Shown here: positions 48,823 to 57,336 of the stretch, piece after piece
Numbering within the stretch: the stretch's first letter is position 1
Layout: every line of letters starts with the position of its first letter
Source of the DNA: Bdellovibrio bacteriovorus W
GTDB taxonomy: Bacteria > Bdellovibrionota > Bdellovibrionia > Bdellovibrionales > Bdellovibrionaceae
Direction of reading: 5' to 3'
Assembly (NCBI GenBank): GCA_000525675.1
Contig: CP002190.1
Coordinates: 2,294,001-2,358,000 of the forward strand
DNA: 64,000 nucleotides
Notes under the pieces: model-generated
What the model saw: only the letters and a program-made list of their open reading frames with translations
Told to the model about the DNA's origin: nothing
Databases searched by the model: none
Made by a program: the position numbers and the translations under genes

Positions 48823-49343
48823 GACTCTGGTTCCTCGCTCTTCTTCTTACTGTGCCTTCTTGCAAACCACATTAATGACAGGAAAGAATATGCGATCGCC
48901 ACAACAACCCAAATACGACCTGATTCAGAGTCTTGGGCCGCAGAGTTAATTCCAAAGTAAAAGACCGCTGTCTTAGTAATCAGACTGGCTTGAATCAATG
49001 CCCAGATATAAGCAAAGAGTTCCCAAAAAATCTTTTGCTCTTGCGTCTGAGGTTTAATCTCTTTTTTTGAAAGACGAGACTCACCCCAATGCGCTTGATG
49101 AAAATCTCTGACAACAAGAGGCCAAGCCTCCGGCATCGATATTTTCTTACTTTCAATTTCGTTATTGAGAAGCTCCATGGATTTTTTCTTAAAAATCTCG
49201 ATGGATGCTGAAGACCAGTGTCCACCCGCAGACTTCCACAAATCCTCACCAATCCCCTTCTCAAGAGATTCTAAAAAGGCCCCCTCTTCCGAGGAGACCT
49301 TTCTATAGTCTTGAAATAGATCTAATAACTTTCTATCGGTCAT
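48819..49343 (-). CDS. Hypothetical protein with two membrane helices
   Basis: 174 residues. Hydrophilic N-terminal part of about 110 residues, mostly helical and charged, then two hydrophobic segments (about residues 110-130 and 141-160), then a basic end (RRHSKKKSEEPES). No recognised family. The ATG overlaps the proS stop (TAATG) and its 3' end overlaps the antiporter gene, so the two small genes are probably co-translated with proS. Confidence 0.65.
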   Translation of the reverse strand: MTDRKLLDLFQDYRKVSSEEGAFLESLEKGIGEDLWKSAGGHWSSASIEIFKKKSMELLNNEIESKKISMPEAWPLVVRDFHQAHWGESRLSKKEIKPQTQEQKIFWELFAYIWALIQASLITKTAVFYFGINSAAQDSESGRIWVVVAIAYSFLSLMWFARRHSKKKSEEPES

Positions 49344-51086
49344 TAACTGCGTGCCTTCAACAACCCTTGAACAGTTTCCATCACCGCGTTTGGAGCAACT
49401 TTAGAAACTTCTTTACTCTTACGATCAACAACTTCAATTTCGTTGTTTTGCAAACCACGCTTACCAATCACCACGCGTACTGGCATACCGAGAAGATCTG
49501 CATCTTTAAATTTAACCCCTGGGCGCTCGTCACGATCGTCCATGAATACATCAACACCTTGAGCATTGAAGTCCGCGTAGAACTGCTCAGCGACCTTCAT
49601 AAGCTCAGCATCTGCAGGATCTAGAACACACATGTGAACTTTAAAAGGAGCAATCTCTAGAGGCCAAATGATACCGTCTTTGTCGTGGGATTGTTCGATC
49701 GCAGCTTGAACAGTACGAGTCACACCAATACCATAACAACCCATCTCAAATGGTTTTGCCTTACCTTGTGCATCCAAGAAGTGAGCACCCATTTTTTCAG
49801 AGTATTTCTTACCTAGGTAAAATACATGGCCTACTTCAATTCCGCGGAAAGCCTGAAGGCGTCCTTCAGATTGTTGGACACTTATCGCCGGCCTTTGCCA
49901 TGCGTAGGTCACCCACTTTTGTAGCTTTGAAATCGCGATCATGGTTTACATTCTTAAGATGGAAGCCGTCTTCGTTAGCACCTACGATGTAGTTCTTCAA
50001 AGAAGCCACGCCATTATCCATATAAACTGGAATAGAAAGTCCTACAGGTCCACAAGATCCAGGGTTTGCACCTGTCACTTCCAAAACCTCAGCATCCGTC
50101 AACATCAATGGCGGGTTCGTCATACCTAACATATTCTTTACTTTCACTGGATTCACTTCATCAGAACCGCGAAGTAAAACTGCAAAAGCTTTTAAAGACT
50201 TATCCTTAGGATCAAAACCTTCATTACCAGAGAAGAAAAGTGTTTTTACAAGTTCATGACTTGGAACACCTGTGAACTTTTCTAAATCTGCAATGGTCTT
50301 AGCACCTGGAGTTGCAAACTTCTCTGTCGCCTTTAATTCAGTGTCTTTGCTAACGTAAGCTACGGCATCAATCGCCGGACAAACTTCAACGTTGGCTGCA
50401 AAGTCCGTGGTATCAGACACTAAAAGAGCGTCTTCACCAGCATCAGCCAATAATTGAAACTCATGAGTTTGAGAACCACCGATATTCCCAGCGTCAGCTT
50501 GAACAATACGATATTCGAGCTTTAGACGATCAAAGATTGCTTTATAACCGCCATACATTGTCTCATAGGCCTTTAAAGCACCTGCCTCATCCGCATCAAA
50601 GCTATAGGCATCCTTCATGATGAACTCTCTGCCGCGCATAAGTCCAAAGCGTGGGCGAATTTCATCTCTGTATTTGGATTGGATTTGATAAATATTTTTT
50701 GGCAAATCACGGTAAGACTTTAAGTCATTACGAACATAGTCCGTGATCGCTTCTTCATGTGTGGCCCCTAAGCAGAACCAATGCTTATTACGGTTTTGGA
50801 ACTTTAGAAGACTTTCGCCCATCTCGTCCCAACGGCCCGTTTCGTCCCACAACTCGCGTGGTTGAACCATTGGCATTAAGACCTCTAGGCAGTCACGCTT
50901 GTTAAGTTCTTCACGAATGATATTTTCAAATTTTCGAATGGCTCTTAATCCCAAAGAACCATAAGTAAAAATTCCCGGCGCAAGCTTTTTCATAAAGCCT
51001 CCGCGAATTAGTAACTGATGACTTGGAATCTCGGCATCAGATGGTGCTTCTTTTAGAGTATAAACATGGGATTTTGACCATTTCAT
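49343..51086 (-). pseudogene. proS: Prolyl-tRNA synthetase, interrupted by a frameshift
   Basis: The 5' part (51086 to 49866) encodes 406 residues: catalytic motifs 1-2, with GATHEEAITDYVRNDLKSYRDLP, and the inserted editing domain. It stops at TGA just after CPTI. The remainder, in the next frame, runs from about 49875 to 49343 and gives SEGRLQAFRGIEVGHVFYLG, then motif 3 (MGCYGIGVTR) and the anticodon-binding domain. The two pieces join to about 580 residues, the size of a bacterial ProRS. One base too many or two too few, in the run around TGTCCAACAATCTGAAGG (minus strand), would explain it. An essential gene is unlikely to be dead, so a sequencing or assembly error is the first suspect. 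Confidence 0.85.
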
Positions 51087-51120
51087 AAATTTTCCACTTC
51101 TAGTGCCTTCCCTGCACTTA

Positions 51121-51150
51121 TCTAAAACACAAGGCCATGAACATGGCCTT
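51121..51150 (-). terminator. Terminator after the NtrX-like gene
   Basis: AAGGCCATG, 2-base loop TT, CATGGCCTT, then GTGTTTTAGA, 10 bases after the gene stop. A perfect 9-bp stem with a short U-rich tail. Confidence 0.65.
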
Positions 51151-51160
51151 TAATAATCTA

Positions 51161-52537
51161 CTAATTATCTTTTGTATCAATACCGTAAGCTTTAATCTTG
51201 CGGTGCAAATAACTTCTTTCTAATCCGATCACTTCAGCCGTTTTGCTGATGTTGCCGTTGTTTTCGTTGATCTTACGAAGAAGGTATTCTTTTTCAAACT
51301 GCGCACGGGCTTCGCGGAAAGTAGACATCACATCCATTTCCATAGAGCGCTCGTCTTCTTTTTCAATCAAACCAGCAAAGCGCAAATCGTGCACGTCCAC
51401 GAACTCACTTGGAGTCAAAATATAAACGCGTTCAATAAAGTTCTTAAGCTCACGCACGTTGCCCGGCCAAGAATAGGCCATCATTTTAGTGATCGCTTTC
51501 TCAGAGAAAGCTTTCTTCATAAAGCCACTGGCTCTAGCAACGTTATCAGAGAAATAAGACACCAAAACCGGAATATCTTCTACGTGTTCACGCAAAGACG
51601 GAATCTTGAATGGAATCACATTCAAACGGTAATAGAGGTCCTCTCTGAAGCGACCTTCTTTGACTTCTTTTTCTAAATCTTTAGAAGAAGCTGCAATCAC
51701 TCGCACGTCGTTTTCCACAAACTCCGCCCCACCCACTCTTGAGTAACGATTTTCATCTAAGAAACTCAAAAGTTTTGCTTGAACTTGCAAGTTCATGTCG
51801 GCGATCTCAGCAATGTACAAAGTCCCACCATGGGCAAGATCGAGCTTTCCTTTTTTAAGTTTGTCGACTCCTGGCATGGCGCCTTTTTCGATTCCAAAAA
51901 TTTCAGCTTCTAAAAGATCTTCAGGAATACCGCCGCAATTAATATCCACGAAAGGACGGCTGGCGCGAGCACTCATGTAATGAATATTCTGTGCCACAAG
52001 CTCTTTACCAGTGCCGGCCTCACCTTGAATAAGTACCCAAGATTTAGTCGGAGCTACTCTGGCAATAACTTGTTTTGTTTCAACAATAGAGGGTGCTTCA
52101 CCAATCAAAGCGATGGATTTACGAAGCTTATTGAGGAGCAAGGCTTTCTCTTCGCGTTGTTGTTGATAGCTGATGATATTAGAAATAACGATGAGGATCT
52201 TATCCATTGAAAGAGGCTTTTCAATAAAATCCCAAGCACCTAACTTTGTTGCTTTCACAGCTGTCTCAATAGTGCCGTGCCCTGAGATCATGACAAACTC
52301 AACCTGTGGGAATTCTTTGCGAGCCAATGTGAGAACTTCAATCCCGTCATACTTGCCTGGCATCCAAATATCTAAAAAGACAATATCAGGCTGATGCTGA
52401 CGAATCGCTTGCAATCCAGATTCACCATCATGAGCTAGCTCAACTGTGTATCCCTCATCTTTCAAAGAGGCCGATAGAACATCCCGAATAGGAGCTTCGT
52501 CATCAATAATTAAAATTTTTGCTAGCTGGTTAGACAT
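51161..52537 (-). CDS. NtrX-like response regulator with degenerate AAA+ motifs
   Basis: 458 residues from the ATG at 52537. The receiver domain is intact (acidic pair DD, Asp56 phosphoacceptor in FLDIWMPG, Lys107 in IEKP). The AAA+ domain has Walker A GEAGTGKE (172-179), but the GAFTGA loop that contacts sigma-54 reads GAMPGV (219-224) and the Walker B Asp is Ala (LYIAEI, 241-246). A C-terminal helix-turn-helix (ISKTAEVIGLERSYLHRKI) of Fis type follows. NtrX proteins also lack GAFTGA, and the neighbour is an NtrY-like kinase, so it probably binds DNA without activating sigma-54 in the usual way. Confidence 0.8.
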   Translation of the reverse strand: MSNQLAKILIIDDEAPIRDVLSASLKDEGYTVELAHDGESGLQAIRQHQPDIVFLDIWMPGKYDGIEVLTLARKEFPQVEFVMISGHGTIETAVKATKLGAWDFIEKPLSMDKILIVISNIISYQQQREEKALLLNKLRKSIALIGEAPSIVETKQVIARVAPTKSWVLIQGEAGTGKELVAQNIHYMSARASRPFVDINCGGIPEDLLEAEIFGIEKGAMPGVDKLKKGKLDLAHGGTLYIAEIADMNLQVQAKLLSFLDENRYSRVGGAEFVENDVRVIAASSKDLEKEVKEGRFREDLYYRLNVIPFKIPSLREHVEDIPVLVSYFSDNVARASGFMKKAFSEKAITKMMAYSWPGNVRELKNFIERVYILTPSEFVDVHDLRFAGLIEKEDERSMEMDVMSTFREARAQFEKEYLLRKINENNGNISKTAEVIGLERSYLHRKIKAYGIDTKDN

Positions 52538-52576
52538 CACTCACCTCTTTTTTTATCCATGACTGGAAATCAGGAT

Positions 52577-54781
52577 TTACTCAACGGCAGGCTTCCAAGC
52601 GCCGACTTCGTTGACTGGTAATTCAATCACCATCTTTATACCCTGAGGTTCGTTCGCTGTCGCGCGAATAAATCCATTATGATCTTCGATGATACGCTTC
52701 ACAATTGCGAGCCCCAGCCCTGTCCCCCCCTCTTTTGTTGAGTAATAGGGTTCAAAAATTCGTCCACGCTCGGCTGCTGGGATTCCCTCGCCGTTATCAG
52801 CGATAGTTAAGCGCATAGTTTTGATTTCTCTGTCGTATCGAGTCACGATTTCCACCCGTGGTTGTGACTCTTTTGCAACAGCCGCCACAGAGTTTTCAAC
52901 AAGATTCATGATGACGCGCTTCAATTGATCCGGATCAAACTTAAACTCAGGAAGTTCGGGATCTGCTTCATACTTAAACTGAATCTGGGGGTGGGCCTGA
53001 CGATAAAGTCCCAAGGACTCCTCCACCACTTGATTCAAACTTCCCAACACAGGCCGCGCCTGCGGCAAGCGTGCAAAGTTACTAAATTCATTCACTAGGC
53101 TCTTAAGCCCATCCACCTGCTTCACGATCATGGTCGTACATTCGGAGAATGCCGGGTCTGTGATCGTCGCACCAAATTTTCTCTGCAATCTTTCCGCGGA
53201 AAGTTTGATCGGAGTGAGTGGGTTTTTAATCTCATGGGCAATACGACGAGCTACCTCAGTCCACGCAGCCGCTCTCTGTGCATTGGCAATAGGAGTAAGA
53301 TCGTCAAACACCAAGATCTTACCCATATCATGACCTTTTTCATCCTTAAGAATCGAAAGAGTCATTAAGAGAGGCAATGCTTCCCCTTGAACGTTGAGGC
53401 GCAATTCCTTTTGGATGCTTTCAACTTTATGATCCAGCATGGTTTTTTGCAGCTCTGCGAAAGTTCTAAAATACTCTAGGGTCAAAAGATCACGAACCGA
53501 TTTGCCGATGAACTTATCAGCATCAATTTTTAATAACTGAGCCGCATGGCGATTGATAGTTGTCACAAGCCCGTCTTCCCCTACCGAAATCACCCCTGCA
53601 CTCACGTTCTTTAATACGGTGTCTGTGTAGCGAGCATGCTGATCGAGCTCTTCCAGAGTTCTTTCTAGAGTCACTGTCATCTGATTAAAACTTTGAATCA
53701 GATAGCTAATTTCTTCTGAACCAGACTCAACCTCAAGTGGCGTATAGTCTCCATCGGCTACCCTGCGGGTCGCCCTTCCAAGTTGCACAATCGGCACCGA
53801 AAGCTGTTTGGCCAGATAGAAACCAAACCATGTCGCTGCTAAGAGAATCACGAAAGTCATCAGAACAAGAATATAGAGATAGATCGACTTCAGCGGGTAT
53901 TCGAGAGGATTGATATCTCGAAATTCTTCATAGGCCGTAGAAACATCGTTCATTTTTGAAATCAAAGATAACGGCAAGAAACTGGAAACAACTATGGCGC
54001 CTTTTTCTTTTCCCTCTTGAACCGGCACAATCACGCGGACTAGATTTCCATCCCCAAACTGATGGATGATGCTCGCCTCTACCTGAAGCTTAATCCCCTT
54101 TTGGAGAAACTCAAGGGAAACAGCGGGAACAACCGGCACACTGTCGTCTTCGGCAGCAACGACCGCGCGCTTTCCAAAAAGTGACGGATAGTATTCAACT
54201 GCATCGAGTGAAAACTCTTTTCGCAGCTGAGTGATTTTTTTGTCAATTTGCTGATATCCCGATAGAGGACGAACCGCCTCGGCAATCTGATGGGCAAAGT
54301 GGTAGTTCTTCTTTTTAGCATTGAAGTAGTAGGCATTGGTAACTTCTATGGAGCTTTTTAAAACCCCCGCCATTTTCGCGCTAAACCATTTATCAAAACT
54401 AGAGTTGATATAGAAAACCGAAATAATAAACATCAGCACCGTCGGAACGAAACTGAAGGTTACAAAGGCTGCAATGAGTTTTGCCTTAAGACTGCTGCCA
54501 AAAACTCTTCCTCGCCTTTCGACGAAAACCTTCACAACGTTTCGGAAAATCATAAACAGAAGCAACAACAAGAGAATGATGTTGAAGTTTACGAGCCCGA
54601 AGAAAAATATACTGTGAACAAAGGGAAGCTCTTGGCTGGTTGAGAAGAGTCGAATCTCAAACCAAGTTAAGAGACCAAAAAGAAACGACACCACAAGAAC
54701 TAAAAAAATCTCGCGGCGTCGTTTTTTAAACTCCTGAGGACCAGGAGGAAGAAAATCATCTTTATGCGGTGTTTTTGCCAT
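52577..54781 (-). CDS. NtrY-like sensor histidine kinase
   Basis: 734 residues. Several N-terminal membrane helices (about 25-45, 60-85, 105-130 and 305-325) and a periplasmic region of about 170 residues, then HAMP, a PAS-like segment, the H-box VARRIAHEIKNPLTPIKL with phospho-His, and the ATP-binding domain (N-box IMNLVENSVAAV, G-box DNGEGIP and GGTGLGLAIVK). Partner of the response regulator 36 bp downstream. NtrY/NtrX pairs act in nitrogen, redox or envelope control; the signal here is unknown. It follows ribH by 37 bp. Confidence 0.85.
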   Translation of the reverse strand: MAKTPHKDDFLPPGPQEFKKRRREIFLVLVVSFLFGLLTWFEIRLFSTSQELPFVHSIFFFGLVNFNIILLLLLLFMIFRNVVKVFVERRGRVFGSSLKAKLIAAFVTFSFVPTVLMFIISVFYINSSFDKWFSAKMAGVLKSSIEVTNAYYFNAKKKNYHFAHQIAEAVRPLSGYQQIDKKITQLRKEFSLDAVEYYPSLFGKRAVVAAEDDSVPVVPAVSLEFLQKGIKLQVEASIIHQFGDGNLVRVIVPVQEGKEKGAIVVSSFLPLSLISKMNDVSTAYEEFRDINPLEYPLKSIYLYILVLMTFVILLAATWFGFYLAKQLSVPIVQLGRATRRVADGDYTPLEVESGSEEISYLIQSFNQMTVTLERTLEELDQHARYTDTVLKNVSAGVISVGEDGLVTTINRHAAQLLKIDADKFIGKSVRDLLTLEYFRTFAELQKTMLDHKVESIQKELRLNVQGEALPLLMTLSILKDEKGHDMGKILVFDDLTPIANAQRAAAWTEVARRIAHEIKNPLTPIKLSAERLQRKFGATITDPAFSECTTMIVKQVDGLKSLVNEFSNFARLPQARPVLGSLNQVVEESLGLYRQAHPQIQFKYEADPELPEFKFDPDQLKRVIMNLVENSVAAVAKESQPRVEIVTRYDREIKTMRLTIADNGEGIPAAERGRIFEPYYSTKEGGTGLGLAIVKRIIEDHNGFIRATANEPQGIKMVIELPVNEVGAWKPAVE

Positions 54782-54818
54782 TACACCTATGCTAGTCCGT
54801 TTTTAGGCCCTTGGCCTA

Positions 54819-55400
54819 TTACTTTCTAACTTTCTTAGCCTTTTTTGCAGTCTTCTTTGCTGGCTTAGCAGTCGCCTTTTTTGCTTTTTTTGGAGCTGCG
54901 GCCTTTTTAGCTGAAGCTTTCTTCGCAGGCTTGGCAGACACCTTCATTTCCTGCTCAAAAGTCTTAATTGCTACCGGAATTTCCTGAGTAAGACCGATCA
55001 TTTCCATCACAACTTGAGCGGCTTCTGCGCCCTTATTGCCATGTTCACCACCTGCGCGAGCAAGAGCTTGCTCTTCGTTCTCAGTCGTTAGAACACCAAA
55101 GCCAATTGGTTTTTTATAATCCAGCATCAAACGAGTTACACCGTCAGTTACTGAATTACACACGTAATCGTAATGAGAAGTTTCACCACGAATCACAACA
55201 CCTAAAGCCACAACACCGTCACAGCCACCATCAAGGAAGGCTTGGCACGCTAAAGGGATCTCAACAGCGCCTGGAACTAGGGCCGCAAAAATCTCTACGT
55301 TCTCACAGTTTTCAAGATAGGCAATCGCGCCTTCTTCTAGTTTTTCTGTGATCTCATTATTGAATCTAGCTGTTACTACACCGATTTTAAGTCTGCCCAT
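54819..55400 (-). CDS. ribH: Lumazine synthase with histone H1-like basic tail
   Basis: 193 residues. Residues 1-152 are a normal 6,7-dimethyl-8-ribityllumazine synthase (VVTARFNNEITEKL, VPGAVEIPLACQ, GVVIRGETSHYDYVC with catalytic His76, IGFGVLTTENEEQA), which joins ArP and DHBP in riboflavin synthesis and often assembles as a 60-subunit shell or pentamer. Residues 153-193 are an added tail made almost only of Lys, Ala, Pro, Ser and Thr (about 18 Lys in 41), repeated as PAKKA/AKKA and ending KKVRK, like histone H1 C-tails. Typical family proteins end near residue 155. ATG overlaps the ribB stop. The tail's use is unknown; nucleic acid binding is an inference. Confidence 0.92.
   Translation of the reverse strand: MGRLKIGVVTARFNNEITEKLEEGAIAYLENCENVEIFAALVPGAVEIPLACQAFLDGGCDGVVALGVVIRGETSHYDYVCNSVTDGVTRLMLDYKKPIGFGVLTTENEEQALARAGGEHGNKGAEAAQVVMEMIGLTQEIPVAIKTFEQEMKVSAKPAKKASAKKAAAPKKAKKATAKPAKKTAKKAKKVRK
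54822..54944 (-). repeat. Low-complexity Lys/Ala/Pro coding repeat in ribH
   Basis: The 3' end of ribH, where AAG/AAA, GCT/GCC/GCA and CCT-type codons alternate in degenerate PAKK and AKKA repeats. The encoded tail has no resemblance to neighbouring genes. Codon variety between units argues that it is not a very recent slippage product. Confidence 0.85.
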
Positions 55401-56530
55401 TATTTTGATCCCTTTAAGTTTTCGATTGCTACAATTTCAACGATTTCAATATCAAACGCTTTTAAACCAATTTTCTTTTCTGGTTTATTCGTCAAAAGAC
55501 GAACCTTGCGTGCCCCGATCTCACGTAGGATCTGAGCACCGATTCCGTAATCACGCTCGTCCATTAGCGGAGTGCTTGGGCGCACATCCTCCAGCCCAAT
55601 CAGCGACTGAAGTTCCGCAGCCAGAGCTTGAGTGCGGTTGTTTCCTCTCAAGAGTACAAACGCGCCACTTTCTTCGTCTTGCAAAATCTTTAAACTCTCA
55701 ACAACAGAAGACGCGCCTCTTTGCATAATCGCCATAAAGTCACGGGTAAAGTTATCGACGTGAACTCTGACTAAAACTTCTTTGTCTGGATGAATTTCGC
55801 CTTTTTGAATTACCAAATGCTCTAAAGAGTCCACGTTGCTGCGGAAAACTCTAGCCGTTAGATTTTCTCCAAAAGAAGCTGGCAATGGAATCGATGCCAA
55901 CTCTTCAACAAGAGTTTCATTCGCCAAGCGGTAGGCAATCAAGTCTACGATCGTACCGATTTTTAAATTATGTTTTTTTGCGAATTCTTTAAGATCACCC
56001 ACTCGCGACATCGAGCCATCTGGGTTCATCACCTCACAGATCACTGCGGCTGGATTCAAACCCGCTAGGCGAGCCAAATCCACACTGGCCTCTGTGTGAC
56101 CGGCGCGTTTTAAAACCCCACCCTGCTGAGCGCGGATCGGGAAGATATGCCCTGGCATATGAACGTCAGAAGGTTTTGCATTCGGAGAACCTGCCACACG
56201 AATTGTATGAGCACGGTCTGCTGCTGAAATCCCTGTAGAGATTCCCTCTGCCGCTTCAATACTCACAGTGAAGGCTGTCTTATTGGGTGCAAAGTTTAGA
56301 TCATCGCGTACCATTAACGGCAACTGAAGCTTTTCAATTTGCTGATGAGTCAGTGTTAAACACACCAAACCACGAGCTTCTGTGATCATGAAGTTAACAG
56401 CTTCTGTTGTAACATGCTCTGCTGCTAAAATCAGATCCCCTTCATTCTCACGATCTTCATCATCCACAAGGATGACCATTTTACCTTTACGAATATCTTC
56501 GATGAGTTCTGGTATAGAATTAAATTCCAT
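55400..56530 (-). CDS. ribB: DHBP synthase with degenerate GTP cyclohydrolase II domain (RibBX-type)
   Basis: 376 residues. Residues 1-205: 3,4-dihydroxy-2-butanone-4-phosphate synthase, with DEDRENEGD (24-32), ITEARGLVCLTLT, PGHIFPIRAQQGGVLKRAGHTEA and CEVMNPDGSMSR, all intact. Residues 206-376 line up with GTP cyclohydrolase II, but the three zinc cysteines of RibA are absent (there is no Cys in that half) and its catalytic loop is altered. So only the RibB reaction is expected. Such RibBX hybrids are known from Proteobacteria. A functional RibA must be elsewhere. Coupled by TAATG overlaps to ribE and ribH. Confidence 0.88.
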   Translation of the reverse strand: MEFNSIPELIEDIRKGKMVILVDDEDRENEGDLILAAEHVTTEAVNFMITEARGLVCLTLTHQQIEKLQLPLMVRDDLNFAPNKTAFTVSIEAAEGISTGISAADRAHTIRVAGSPNAKPSDVHMPGHIFPIRAQQGGVLKRAGHTEASVDLARLAGLNPAAVICEVMNPDGSMSRVGDLKEFAKKHNLKIGTIVDLIAYRLANETLVEELASIPLPASFGENLTARVFRSNVDSLEHLVIQKGEIHPDKEVLVRVHVDNFTRDFMAIMQRGASSVVESLKILQDEESGAFVLLRGNNRTQALAAELQSLIGLEDVRPSTPLMDERDYGIGAQILREIGARKVRLLTNKPEKKIGLKAFDIEIVEIVAIENLKGSK

Positions 56531-57129
56531 TACTGTTCCCTTGCTTCGATCGCTCTTTGAACTGCACGAGCCATATAATCCGGCTCCACATTAATTGTAC
56601 TTCCAACTTTTAAATCACCTAAATTTGTACGCTTGAGCGTTTCTGGAATTAGGCAAACAGAGACGACATCCTTTACAAGCTCGTTCACTGTTAAACTTAC
56701 GCCATTGAGAGTAACACTTCCTTTTTTCCAAACATAGGGAAGGATGGTCGATTGGACTTGAACGTCTAGGAAGAAAGACTCTCCTTGAAGCTCTGCTCGA
56801 AGAATTTTACCAAGACTATCGACGTGGCCTGTGACTAAGTGCCCATGGATTCGGTCCCCAAAACGCAAAGATCTTTCGAGATTGAGTTTCTTCCCCAACC
56901 AAGATTCTGGAGTCCATTGGAGAACTTTGATGGTCTCTGCGGCTAAAGTGAAAGTAAGAGTTTCTTGATCGAAGGCTTCCACCGTCAAGCAGACCCCATC
57001 ACAAGCGATACTGTCGCCAAGCTTTATGTCGTCAAATTCATTGGGTTTTTTAACTTTAATACGATAGGCATGACTCAACTCCTCAGAGCTGAGGATCGGC
57101 ATGACGGACTCAACAATTCCTGAAAACAT
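56530..57129 (-). CDS. ribE: Riboflavin synthase, alpha chain
   Basis: 199 residues from the ATG at 57129 (MFSGIVES), with GAGG upstream; the frame extends to a TTG at 57141. Two lumazine-binding barrel repeats: first with SIACDGVCLTV, second with GSVTLNGVSLTVN. Dismutates 6,7-dimethyl-8-ribityllumazine to riboflavin. First of ribE-ribB-ribH. No ribD in the window, and I see no FMN riboswitch upstream. Confidence 0.94.
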   Translation of the reverse strand: MFSGIVESVMPILSSEELSHAYRIKVKKPNEFDDIKLGDSIACDGVCLTVEAFDQETLTFTLAAETIKVLQWTPESWLGKKLNLERSLRFGDRIHGHLVTGHVDSLGKILRAELQGESFFLDVQVQSTILPYVWKKGSVTLNGVSLTVNELVKDVVSVCLIPETLKRTNLGDLKVGSTINVEPDYMARAVQRAIEAREQ

Positions 57130-57272
57130 ATTGGGCCTCAAAACTTAGGTAAAGTCAGAGCGATTTCGGGGATATTGCAAGGTCATTCCCGATCTTTTCT
57201 GACAGTGCACGAATGCCCGCAACCCTACACTCTGAAGCATTTTAAGGCAAGATTTCTAACCCTTTGGGTCTT

Positions 57273-57307
57273 AAATAAACACAAAGGTCACCCCTTATGG
57301 GATGACC
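57273..57307 (-). terminator. Terminator after the secreted-protein gene
   Basis: GGTCATCCC, loop ATAA, GGGGTGACC (one G-T pair), then TTTGTGTTTATTT on the minus strand, 30 bases after the stop at 57337. Confidence 0.65.
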
Positions 57308-57336
57308 TCGATAGATTGTCTCTGAAGAAGTCTACT

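Noticed and set aside
49866-49880. Programmed +1 frameshift in proS
   Set aside because: A TGA lies at the shift, but the slippery CTTTGAC context and an internal Shine-Dalgarno sequence of the prfB type are missing. Error or mutation is more likely.
57130-57336. FMN riboswitch upstream of ribE
   Set aside because: The conserved FMN-element motifs (GGGCAGGGTGAAATTCCC type) are absent on either strand; only the terminator of the next gene lies here.
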